Below are positions 1-4,438 of a stretch of DNA of 6,429 bases, in pieces. Position 1 is the stretch's first letter. Each line of letters starts with the position of its first letter. The position numbers and the translations under genes were made by a program. The DNA comes from JASLBX01 sp035762665 (GTDB lineage: Bacteria > Actinomycetota > Actinomycetes > Jiangellales > Jiangellaceae): positions 1 to 6,429 of the forward strand of contig DASTNZ010000188.1 of the NCBI GenBank assembly GCA_035762665.1. Reading direction: 5' to 3'. A model generated the notes under the pieces. It saw only the letters and a program-made list of their open reading frames with translations, was not told the origin of the DNA and did no database searches.

Positions 1-142
1 GGTCGGGCGCGAACACGTAGACGTCCTGGTCGTGCATCCACACTTTCGGTGCGGCGCCGTCCTCCACTGGCTGATCAGTCTGTAGCAGGCCGTCGGCTAC
101 GCCTCCGGTGAACTGGAAGTCGCGGAGGACGAAGGTCGTCAC
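1..142 (-). CDS. Hypothetical protein, N-terminal part only (runs off the left edge)
   Basis: The frame is open from a GTG at 142 to the window edge, giving 47 residues that begin MTTFVLRDFQFTGGVADGLL and continue through a Trp/Tyr-containing stretch ending VYVFAPD. The start is chosen because GTG overlaps the TGA of the upstream membrane-protein gene by four bases (GTGA), the coupling used throughout the window, and an AGGA lies about eight bases before it. No domain is recognisable. The alternation of hydrophobic and polar residues suggests beta structure, but this is only an impression. The C-terminus is missing, so length and function cannot be judged. Confidence 0.6.
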   Translation of the reverse strand, partial: MTTFVLRDFQFTGGVADGLLQTDQPVEDGAAPKVWMHDQDVYVFAPD

Positions 143-363
143 TGCTGGTTCCTGCGCCAGGGTGCCCAGTCGAGCAGCATCGAACCGGCCAGGAAGCACA
201 GCCCGAGGAACAGCATGCTGACGCCGCCGATCTCGGGCTTGAACAGGCCGGCGAAGAAGCAGAGCAGCGCGATGAGAGCGAGGATCGTAACCACCTCCTG
301 CGCTAACCTAGGTGAGGCGTGCCCGGTCGGGGTGTGCGTGAGAGTCGTAGGCCTGCGACTCAA
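139..363 (-). CDS. Small two-helix membrane protein (unknown function)
   Basis: The 74-residue product has a polar, Arg/Thr-rich N-terminus (about residues 1-22), a hydrophobic helix at roughly 24-41 (VTILALIALLCFFAGLF), a short turn KPEIGG, a second helix at about 46-65 and a basic tail ending WAPWRRNQQ. Positive charge at both ends predicts both termini in the cytoplasm. The start is uncertain: TTG at 363 has only a weak GGA upstream, an in-frame stop lies just before it, and the only other in-frame candidate is the GTG at residue 23, directly at the first helix. It is followed by a GTGA-coupled gene. Size and topology would fit a holin or a superinfection-type membrane protein, but no lysis enzyme with a clear cell-wall domain is nearby, so it is left unnamed. 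Confidence 0.65.
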   Translation of the reverse strand: MSRRPTTLTHTPTGHASPRLAQEVVTILALIALLCFFAGLFKPEIGGVSMLFLGLCFLAGSMLLDWAPWRRNQQ

Positions 364-388
364 GGCAATGATCCGGGCGAGTCGACAC

Positions 389-406
389 CCGGGGAGTCAA
401 CCCCGG
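389..406 (-). other. GC hairpin between two minus-strand genes (possible weak terminator)
   Basis: CCGGGG and CCCCGG form a perfect 6-bp stem around a 6-base loop, about 10 bases past the stop of the small HNH gene. There is no T-run after it on the minus strand, so it is not a classical intrinsic terminator. It may stall transcription or be chance in GC-rich DNA. The loop contains TTGACT on the minus strand, but no -10 follows at proper spacing. Confidence 0.3.
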
Positions 407-416
407 CAGCCAACCT

Positions 417-728
417 TCATCCCTGTGTGCTACGCCAGGCGTCGTATCCCTGCCGCGCTAGATCACGTACCCGCTTGCCGTAGCGCCTACCTGTTGACCA
501 TGGGACTACGCCCTCGTGCTTGATCAGCAGCGACAGGAAGTCATGGGTGGCGCTGTGCGCGTTACTGCACAGCTTGATCCGGTTACTGGCGATGTCCGGC
601 CCACCGAGTCCCGTGGGGTGGATGTGGTGGACCTCGATCGGTACGTAGTCCCTGTGTGAGTGGACGAAGCAGCTCAGCCCCATCGCCGAGACCGGGCGGT
701 CTAGATCCGGGTTCGAATCGGGATACAC
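417..728 (-). CDS. Small HNH endonuclease-like protein
   Basis: The 103-residue product carries an HNH (beta-beta-alpha metal) nuclease core: C20-x2-H23, then IEVHHIHPTGLGG with the His pair H34-H35, N49 in SNRIKLC, and C54/H58/H62 in the closing part. The usual CxxC pairs of HNH proteins are partly replaced here by Cys/His combinations. The tail (about 70-103, YGKRVRDLARQGYDAW) is basic and resembles tails of small actinophage HNH proteins. The GTG start at 728 has a GAGG about seven bases upstream and overlaps the end of the peptidase gene by 28 bases; the ATG at 683 is an alternative lacking the leader. Phage HNH proteins act as homing, packaging-associated or nicking nucleases; which applies here cannot be told, and no terminase gene is in view. 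Confidence 0.8.
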   Translation of the reverse strand: MYPDSNPDLDRPVSAMGLSCFVHSHRDYVPIEVHHIHPTGLGGPDIASNRIKLCSNAHSATHDFLSLLIKHEGVVPWSTGRRYGKRVRDLARQGYDAWRSTQG

Positions 729-1348
729 GCGTCGCCCTCTTCGGCCAGCAGCCCCGCCATATCGTCGCGGGTTATCTTCGCCGTTCCCAGGTCGCCCCAG
801 CCGTGGCCCCAGCTATTCCACAGCCGGTAGAAGCCCCGCTTGACGTTGATGCTGTAGGCCAGGATGCAATGCCCGCCCTCAAGCCTTCCCGTTGGTTGGA
901 GGAAGCCGTCGTAGTCGGGCCAGAACATGCCCGAATACCAGTTCAGCCCCAGCACGACGGGGCCCTTGTACCCGACGGCCAAGGCGAGGTCGGGTTCGGT
1001 GAACGCCCACCGGTACTCCGACATATGACCTCGGCGAAGACACGTTTTGGCGCCGGCGATGACGGATGTGCCCTCGTAGTCCTCGCCGGACCACTGGTCC
1101 AGGCGACGGGCCTCGCGGTAGAGGTCAAAGCCGAGCTGGTTCGAGACCTCGGCGACGACGACGGGGCGGGCGGCGAGTTCGTGGGCCCAGCCGAAGCCGA
1201 CGCACGCGCCCTCGGAACCCTGGTCGAGGTTCACGCCGACCCGCCACGTGTAGCTACGGGGCTGGCGGGTCGGGAGCAGGGTGCGGATCGGGTAGTTCAG
1301 GTTCCGCGCGTCGGGTTGGGGTAGGCGGCCGAGACCGTACTCAGGCAC
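701..1348 (-). CDS. Papain-like (C1 family) cysteine peptidase
   Basis: The 215-residue product shows the full papain catalytic set: Q43 (oxyanion hole) and C49 (nucleophile) in DQGSEGACVGFGWAHEL, H160 in GGHCILAYSI, and N178 in YRLWNSWGHGWGDLG, matching the papain NSWG-x2-WG-x2-G signature. A middle segment (YEGTSVIAGAKTCLRRG) matches the region where C1 enzymes have DGTS and a following helix. There is no signal peptide and no long propeptide, only about 40 residues before Q43, so it probably acts in the cytoplasm or in the virion. The start is the GTG at 1348, with GGGAGG five bases upstream. The frame stays open to an ATG at 1468, but that extension lies wholly inside the HNH gene, has no such ribosome site and has a composition unlike a protein leader. 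The gene overlaps the upstream HNH gene by 52 bases. The substrate is unknown. Confidence 0.85.
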   Translation of the reverse strand: MPEYGLGRLPQPDARNLNYPIRTLLPTRQPRSYTWRVGVNLDQGSEGACVGFGWAHELAARPVVVAEVSNQLGFDLYREARRLDQWSGEDYEGTSVIAGAKTCLRRGHMSEYRWAFTEPDLALAVGYKGPVVLGLNWYSGMFWPDYDGFLQPTGRLEGGHCILAYSINVKRGFYRLWNSWGHGWGDLGTAKITRDDMAGLLAEEGDACIPIRTRI

Positions 1349-1926
1349 TCGACCTCCCGCGCGCTCCTCTGCTTGGCCTTCCACTTGGCCACGCTTACGC
1401 GGGTTCGCGCACGGTGGCAGGTCCGGCATGACCGACCGGATATGGTTCCGTCCTTGCGTCGCTGCCACATGATGTTGTCGCCCTCGAACGGGTGGCCATT
1501 CACGCAGTGGGTCTTGCGCGCGTTCACCGCCGTGATACCGCTGCCACGCATGGTGTTGACCCGCTGGGGCACCGGTTCAAGGTGGTTCGGGTCAACGCAG
1601 CGGCGGTTACGACAGAGGTGATCTAGCTCTAGACCAGCCGGAACTGGGCCGACGAGATGCTCGTACGACCAGCGGTGCGCGCTGCGCGTCCTTCGCTTCG
1701 TGGTTTGGAAGACCCCGTAACCGTCGAGCAGGCTACCGGTCCATTCCCAGCAGACGCCCGAGGCATCCACCCGCGAGAAGAAACGCTCAGCTATCGGCAG
1801 ACCGCGGCGGGGAGTGAGGGAGTCCGTGCTGCCGTGGCGCTTCCAACGCGCGTAGTGCATCTCGCACAGTGACCTGCCGTGCACGAACCTGTCGCAGTCC
1901 CCAACGGAACACATACTCTTTGCCAT
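1297..1926 (-). CDS. HNH endonuclease with flanking zinc-binding motifs
   Basis: The 209-residue protein has three parts. Residues 6-32 form a Cys/His motif (C6, C11, C21, H24, then YARWKRHG) common at the start of actinophage HNH proteins. Residues 59-128 are the HNH core: CWEWTG at 59-64, AHRWSYE, LELDHLCRNRRCVDPNHLEPV with the D102-H103 and H115 active-site residues, then QRVNTMRG. Residues 139-176 (THCVNGHPF, CRTCHRARTR) make a second zinc-binding module. This is the classic phage/homing HNH architecture. The ATG at 1926 has CAGGAG about eight bases upstream. Unlike its neighbours it follows a 67-base gap after the methyltransferase gene, and its last 17 codons run over the peptidase start, consistent with late insertion as a free-standing homing nuclease. 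Confidence 0.92.
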   Translation of the reverse strand: MAKSMCSVGDCDRFVHGRSLCEMHYARWKRHGSTDSLTPRRGLPIAERFFSRVDASGVCWEWTGSLLDGYGVFQTTKRRTRSAHRWSYEHLVGPVPAGLELDHLCRNRRCVDPNHLEPVPQRVNTMRGSGITAVNARKTHCVNGHPFEGDNIMWQRRKDGTISGRSCRTCHRARTRVSVAKWKAKQRSAREVECLSTVSAAYPNPTRGT

Positions 1927-1955
1927 GTCGGCACTCCTGGAAAGTGTCGGCCACA

Positions 1956-1984
1956 GCCCCGGGCGCTGGCAGGCGTCGCGGGGC
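1956..1984 (-). other. GC-rich hairpin in the gap before the HNH gene
   Basis: GCCCCG (1956-1961) pairs with CGGGGC (1979-1984) around a 17-base loop, inside the 67-base gap between the methyltransferase stop (1994-1996) and the HNH start (1926). No T-run follows on either strand. On the minus strand TAAAAT sits at the methyltransferase stop and resembles a -10, but no matching -35 was found at 16-18 bp. A leader structure or weak terminator is possible. Confidence 0.25.
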
Positions 1985-1993
1985 CCTAACGGT

Positions 1994-2503
1994 CTATTTT
2001 ACCTGGTCAGGGCACGTTTTCCCGTACAACGCCGCACCGTAGGGGTCGGCAGCCGCAAGGCGTTCGGCCGGCCCAGAGCCCACTCCCCGGAAGGCGACGA
2101 ACACCTGCTGACGGAGACGGACCGTCTTCCCGCCAGGATGGGCGAAGTCGCATGAGATCATCGCTACGCTCTCAACCGCTTGGAACACTGCGGGGAACCA
2201 GCGAACCTCGGGAAGCAGGATGCCCATCAGCGCTATTCGATCGTGAACAGCGAACCTGTCGGCCCACGGGGCGTAGTCGCTATACGGCGGGTTGCACCAC
2301 ACCAGCCCGTCCCACGGCTGGGCGAGCCCGTCATCGGCGGCGGTGAAGTACCGGTCGCAGGGGACGTGCCACGGGCCACCGGGCGGGGCGGCTACGTCAA
2401 GGTCGAAGTGCAGCCCCATGGCGTCGAACACCCAGCGTGGGGTGTAGCACTCGTTCGACGTGATCGCCACGGCATCCGTCGGCAGTGCGAAGAGCGCCGT
2501 CAC
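1994..2503 (-). CDS. Phage N6-adenine DNA methyltransferase (Dam-like)
   Basis: The 169-residue product matches the phage Dam-like N6-adenine methyltransferases. YTPRWVFDAMGLHFDLDVAA (20-39) is the family's N-terminal signature, CDRYFTAADDGLAQPW (49-64) precedes the catalytic motif, and VWCNPPYS (68-75) contains the (D/N)PPY motif for flipped adenine. LLPEVRWF lies further on, followed by a Phe-containing strand. It would transfer methyl from S-adenosylmethionine to adenine in host or phage DNA. No restriction endonuclease is adjacent, so it is an orphan, probably protecting phage DNA or acting in regulation. The GTG at 2503 is chosen because it overlaps the TGA of a small upstream frame (GTGA) with GGGAA about nine bases before it. 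A GTG at 2524 in the same frame would add seven residues and cannot be excluded. Confidence 0.88.
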   Translation of the reverse strand: MTALFALPTDAVAITSNECYTPRWVFDAMGLHFDLDVAAPPGGPWHVPCDRYFTAADDGLAQPWDGLVWCNPPYSDYAPWADRFAVHDRIALMGILLPEVRWFPAVFQAVESVAMISCDFAHPGGKTVRLRQQVFVAFRGVGSGPAERLAAADPYGAALYGKTCPDQVK

Positions 2504-2625
2504 GCGAGGGGGTTCCCGATGCACAGGGCGAGCTTCACGGTCACCCCCGAGGACGGGTCTCCCGACGGTGGGGATGTCGCACCTTCAGATGGCGAACCCG
2601 TTGGTCTAGAGCCATCTTTGTGCAT
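2500..2625 (-). CDS. Possible small upstream ORF (41 aa) coupled to the methyltransferase
   Basis: An ATG at 2625 opens a 41-codon frame rich in Gly, Ser and Pro (MHKDGSRPTGSPSEG...), ending VKLALCIGNPLA. Its TGA overlaps the chosen methyltransferase GTG as GTGA. There is no ribosome site before the ATG, which lies inside the first operator-like palindrome, only three bases past a candidate -10. A shorter chain is equally possible: an ATG at 2615 opens a 24-codon frame ending at 2541, where a GTGA overlap restarts the last 14 codons of this one. Either may act as a leader peptide, or the segment may be untranslated leader. No homologue is recognised. Confidence 0.3.
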   Translation of the reverse strand: MHKDGSRPTGSPSEGATSPPSGDPSSGVTVKLALCIGNPLA

Positions 2626-2630
2626 TGCAC
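2620..2630. promoter_or_regulatory. Operator-like palindrome, site 1
   Basis: GTGCA-T-TGCAC is a perfect 5-bp inverted repeat around one base. It overlaps the candidate rightward -35 (2625-2630) and the start region of the leftward transcript. With site 2 it also forms the left arm of a larger inverted repeat (TGTGCATTGCAC against GTGTAATGCACA, 11 of 12 matching). It suits a small dimeric repressor; the RHH protein at 2951-3118 is the natural candidate by position. Confidence 0.55.
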
Positions 2631-2653
2631 GTTAGCTTGAGGTCGGGTAGTGT
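2625..2653 (+). promoter_or_regulatory. Candidate rightward promoter of the three-gene cassette
   Basis: TTGCAC (2625-2630), a 17-base spacer and TAGTGT (2648-2653) match the actinobacterial pattern of a loose -35 and a TAnnnT -10. The -10 ends seven bases before the ATG at 2661, so transcription would start at or next to the start codon, giving a leaderless mRNA. Both boxes are covered by palindromes, implying repression. Confidence 0.5.
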
Positions 2654-2655
2654 AA
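2629..2655 (-). promoter_or_regulatory. Candidate leftward promoter toward the methyltransferase
   Basis: On the minus strand TTACAC (2655-2650) and TAACGT (2634-2629) are separated by 15 bases. The spacing is short, but TAACGT fits TAnnnT. It mirrors the rightward promoter, so each palindrome covers part of both promoters. The leader to the methyltransferase start at 2503 would be roughly 120 bases. Confidence 0.35.
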
Positions 2656-2660
2656 TGCAC
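2650..2660. promoter_or_regulatory. Operator-like palindrome, site 2
   Basis: GTGTA-A-TGCAC is an imperfect copy of site 1 (four of five arm pairs), centred 30 bp away, close to three helical turns, so both sites would face the same side of the DNA. It overlaps the rightward -10 and the leftward -35 and ends immediately before the ATG at 2661. Confidence 0.5.
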
Positions 2661-2951
2661 ATGGCGACCTACACATGCGGCCACCACAACCGCCAAGAAC
2701 GCTACGACGGCGAGGTCTCGCTGCTCACCTGCGGTCACGACGGCACGGTGCACTTGGCCTGCCATCCGGAGCCGGCGCCAGCCGATGCGACGCGGCCGGC
2801 GGACTGGCCGATCTTCCTGTCGTGGCGCACGATGTGCGCGCACGTTGACACGTGGCCTTCCGAGGGGATCGTCCCCTGCGACGAGGAACGCGACCTCGGC
2901 TCCGAGTTCTGCCGACTGCACCGTCGGCGCTACGAGTCAGCGGACGCCTGA
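2661..2951 (+). CDS. Cys/His-rich protein (unknown function), first gene of the rightward cassette
   Basis: The 96-residue product is rich in possible metal ligands: C6-G-H8-H9, C24-G-H26, H31, C34-H35, C59-A-H61, then C73 and C84-x2-H87 followed by RRRY. The last part resembles the C...C-x2-H-xxR fingers at the start of phage HNH proteins, but no HNH core is present. The repeated TCGH and CGHH motifs at 6-9 and 24-26 may form a zinc-binding pair. ATG 2661 is chosen because a -10 box lies seven bases upstream; an in-frame ATG at 2655 is the alternative, and neither has a good Shine-Dalgarno. Its TGA overlaps the ATG of the RHH gene by one base (TGATG). Function is not recognised; zinc binding is inferred. 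Confidence 0.7.
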   Translation: MATYTCGHHNRQERYDGEVSLLTCGHDGTVHLACHPEPAPADATRPADWPIFLSWRTMCAHVDTWPSEGIVPCDEERDLGSEFCRLHRRRYESADA

Positions 2952-3118
2952 TGCCCCGTACGGGACCGCGGCGGGAGAACGTGATCTTCCGGATGTCCAG
3001 CGCGTGGATCGATGCCGTAGAGCAGCGTGCCGAACAGGAAGAGCTGCGCAAGTCCGAGATCCTGCGGCTCGCTGTCATCTACTACTTGTCGAAGGCACCG
3101 AAGGGGTGGAGGCCGTGA
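2951..3118 (+). CDS. Ribbon-helix-helix (CopG/Arc-type) DNA-binding protein
   Basis: The 55-residue product has the RHH layout: a basic arm (PRTGPRRE), a short beta strand ENVIFRM (9-15) whose alternating residues would enter the major groove, helix A SAWIDAVEQRAEQEE (17-31), the turn L-R-K-S, and helix B beginning SEILRLAVIYYLSK (35-48). The length is typical of a one-domain RHH repressor or antitoxin. The start is the ATG in TGATG, coupled to the previous gene; a longer open frame upstream lies inside that gene. RHH dimers bind short palindromes and usually repress their own operon, and two palindromes lie about 300 bp upstream at the cassette promoter. No toxin of a known family is adjacent, so autorepressor is favoured over antitoxin. 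Confidence 0.82.
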   Translation: MPRTGPRRENVIFRMSSAWIDAVEQRAEQEELRKSEILRLAVIYYLSKAPKGWRP

Positions 3119-3348
3119 CTTGCGAAGCTGCGCATCCTGAAGATCAGCGGCCGTGCGAGGGACCACCAGACGCGGTGCTGGTCATGGACCGCGACGGAGG
3201 TTCGGCGAAAGGCTGCGTACGGCATGGTGCCGCAATGCTGGCATCGCTCGCTGGTGCGCGCGTGCACCCGGGCTCTGTGGAGGGCGCGGCGATCGAAACG
3301 TTCGAGCGTGCGCAGAAGCGGAGGCCGTTCGACTTCGTCAGCGGGTGA
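3115..3348 (+). CDS. Conserved-looking actinobacterial small protein with possible zinc site
   Basis: The 77-residue product starts at a GTG overlapping the RHH stop (GTGA), with AAGGGG about eight bases upstream. C3, H7, C14, C34 and H37 could bind metal. CVRHGAAMLASLAGARVHPG (34-53) followed by SVEGAAIETFERA resembles, from memory, small proteins carried by Streptomyces integrative elements and plasmids; this could not be checked. A much longer open frame exists upstream on the same strand but overlaps both other cassette genes. It is the last gene of the cassette and converges on the HTH gene ending at 3415. Function is unknown. Confidence 0.72.
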   Translation: MTCEAAHPEDQRPCEGPPDAVLVMDRDGGSAKGCVRHGAAMLASLAGARVHPGSVEGAAIETFERAQKRRPFDFVSG

Positions 3349-3414
3349 CCCGGCGCCCATCCGTGGTACAGACTGAGCCGATCATGCGTAGTTCAGCACG
3401 CACGACGTCTACCG
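3349..3414. other. Convergent intergenic gap without a clear terminator
   Basis: These 66 bases separate the rightward cassette from the leftward operon. Only small stems are visible (CGGG-TGA-CCCG at the cassette stop and GCGT/ACGC near 3385), with no T-run on either strand. How the two convergent transcripts end cannot be seen. Confidence 0.4.
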
Positions 3415-3606
3415 TCAAGCAGCGTTGGCGATAGAGCGTGTCGCGTCGAGCAGGCGCCGGATGGACCACACCGTGACGGTGCTGCGGCCGATGCGCTGCC
3501 GCCGCTCCGGTTCGAGCCCACGGTCACGTGCCCAGCGTGCGAAGGAGCGCGGGTCCTGGCCGCAGAGCCAAGCGGCCTCGCTCGTCGTCAGGGTACGGCG
3601 GGTCAT
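3415..3606 (-). CDS. Excisionase/MerR-like helix-turn-helix protein
   Basis: The 63-residue product has a winged-HTH pattern: LTTSEAAWLCGQDPRSFARW (6-25), in which SEAA begins the first helix and RSFARWARDRG the recognition helix, then IGRSTVTVWSIRRLLDA (39-55), which fits the wing and closing helix of excisionase, AlpA and HTH_17-type proteins. The ATG at 3606 overlaps the upstream TGA (ATGA); an in-frame extension to 3663 would overlap that gene and is rejected. Such proteins bend DNA with an integrase or regulate transcription. It is the last gene of the leftward operon and faces the cassette convergently. No integrase is in the window, so an excisionase role is only a possibility. Confidence 0.75.
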   Translation of the reverse strand: MTRRTLTTSEAAWLCGQDPRSFARWARDRGLEPERRQRIGRSTVTVWSIRRLLDATRSIANAA

Positions 3607-3821
3607 CGCAACCAGAACTTCCACCAGCGCGGGACCGGGTGAAGGCGCCACACCAGCAGCCACCCCAGCTCCTCGGCGCGTCGCCAGCCAGCCTTTGCAA
3701 GCCGGTCATCGCTCTGCTGCTTGGTCGCATCGCCCGGCATGGCCAGCGCCGACGGGCAGTGCCGGGATGGGAACTGGCACTGCATGATGATCGGTGGTAG
3801 GTGGGTGTGGGGCTCGGTCAT
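3603..3821 (-). CDS. Hypothetical protein, 72 aa, Trp-rich C-terminus
   Basis: The product starts MTEPHTHLPPIIMQCQFPSR and contains an amphipathic middle (DDRLAKAGWRRAEELGW) and an aromatic, basic end (PVPRWWKFWLR). C15 and C22 could be the remains of a metal site, as small actinophage proteins of the PPII-x-QC type often have Cys pairs. The ATG at 3821 overlaps the upstream stop (ATGA) and has an excellent GAGGAGG ribosome site about seven bases before it. The stop overlaps the HTH start in the same way. The tryptophan-rich tail could associate with a membrane. Function is unknown. Confidence 0.72.
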   Translation of the reverse strand: MTEPHTHLPPIIMQCQFPSRHCPSALAMPGDATKQQSDDRLAKAGWRRAEELGWLLVWRLHPVPRWWKFWLR

Positions 3822-4438
3822 CGCTGCGCCTCCTCGGAGCGGATGATGACGCAGCGCTCCTCCAGCAGTGGGGAGTCGAGCGAATCCGGCGGGTTGTAGA
3901 TCAGCGCAGCCACGCCATCCGGCAGTAGATCAGACTCGACGACCCTCGGCGGCTGCATCAGGCGGTAGGCGCGGCGGATGTTCGTCAGGATGTCGCCGGC
4001 CGGCTGCGGCGAGGGCAGCGCCGTGACGATGCCGGGATGGAGCGGTGCATCGAGCGCGCGGACGGCCAGCTCGAACGGCGGCAGCGGTAGCGGCGTCTTC
4101 CATCGGATGTCGTCGCGGGTGATGTTCGGCTCGTCCTGCTCCACGATCCAAGGCACGCGGGTCTCGACGGCAGCGGTCCGCACCTCGTCCGAGATCGTGG
4201 CGAGCGCCGGGCCCACCGCGTCGGCAACCTCGCGCATGCGCGCCGTGAGGACGTTCATGAACGTGTTCGACCACTCATGGATCTCGTCGATGGTGAGACG
4301 GGTGGGTGGCTCCTCCGTCATCCCGGCCGTCGGCGACTCTGCGATCGAGCCGCTCGCCGGTTCTGGTGTCCACCTCATCGCGTCCCCGGACAGTGAGTAG
4401 TCCTCTAGGGCGTTGTCGATCAGGTCGAGGATGTTCAT
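3818..4438 (-). CDS. Hypothetical protein, 206 aa, with the ILxLIDNA N-terminus
   Basis: The product begins MNILDLIDNALEDYSLSGDA followed by MRWTPE, a leader that seems familiar from actinophage hypothetical proteins. A low-complexity linker (about 27-45) follows. A helical central part (about 48-95, EIHEWSNTFMNVLTARMREV...) contains the hydrophobic spacing of a coiled or bundled helix. Residues 130-206 include GDILTNIRRAYRLM and an acidic C-terminus. No membrane segment, signal peptide or catalytic motif is seen. ATG 4438 overlaps the preceding TGA (ATGA), with GAGG about seven bases upstream. The first residues match those of the upstream gene (MTDILNLIDNA), at the DNA level too. Function is unknown. 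Confidence 0.8.
   Translation of the reverse strand: MNILDLIDNALEDYSLSGDAMRWTPEPASGSIAESPTAGMTEEPPTRLTIDEIHEWSNTFMNVLTARMREVADAVGPALATISDEVRTAAVETRVPWIVEQDEPNITRDDIRWKTPLPLPPFELAVRALDAPLHPGIVTALPSPQPAGDILTNIRRAYRLMQPPRVVESDLLPDGVAALIYNPPDSLDSPLLEERCVIIRSEEAQR
4410..4434 (-). repeat. Direct repeat copy A encoding the shared ILxLIDNA N-terminus
   Basis: This copy matches 4781-4805 at 22 of 25 positions. It encodes residues 2-10 of the 206-aa protein. Two of the three differences change residues or codons; the remaining conservation may reflect protein or DNA constraint. Confidence 0.6.

Noticed and set aside
676..736. tRNA-like signals (AGCTCAGC and GGTTCGAATC)
   Set aside because: The T-loop motif is present, but the T stem has mismatches, no 7-bp acceptor stem can be formed with the upstream bases, and the stretch lies within the HNH and peptidase genes.
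656..1324. Long plus-strand open frame (222 codons) opposite the peptidase gene
   Set aside because: It lies antisense to a peptidase with an intact catalytic set. Its product is Ala/Gly/Val/Arg-rich low-complexity sequence typical of GC-rich shadow frames.
1349..1468. N-terminal extension of the peptidase to an ATG at 1468
   Set aside because: The extension lies wholly within the HNH coding region. The GTG at 1348 has a strong ribosome site at correct distance and begins the recognisable LGRL part of the protein.
2541..2921. 126-codon minus-strand frame across the divergent promoter
   Set aside because: It is antisense to the Cys/His-rich gene, crosses the promoter and palindromes and has no ribosome site. 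Only its final 24 codons, as a possible leader, are considered.
2785..3114. Upstream extension of the third cassette gene
   Set aside because: It would overlap the RHH gene and much of the first cassette gene. The GTG at 3115 has a ribosome site and a GTGA overlap.
2951..3348. Toxin-antitoxin pair formed by the RHH gene and its neighbour
   Set aside because: RHH antitoxins usually precede a RelE/ParE, MazF or PIN toxin; neither neighbour shows such motifs. It remains possible for an unknown toxin but is not supported.
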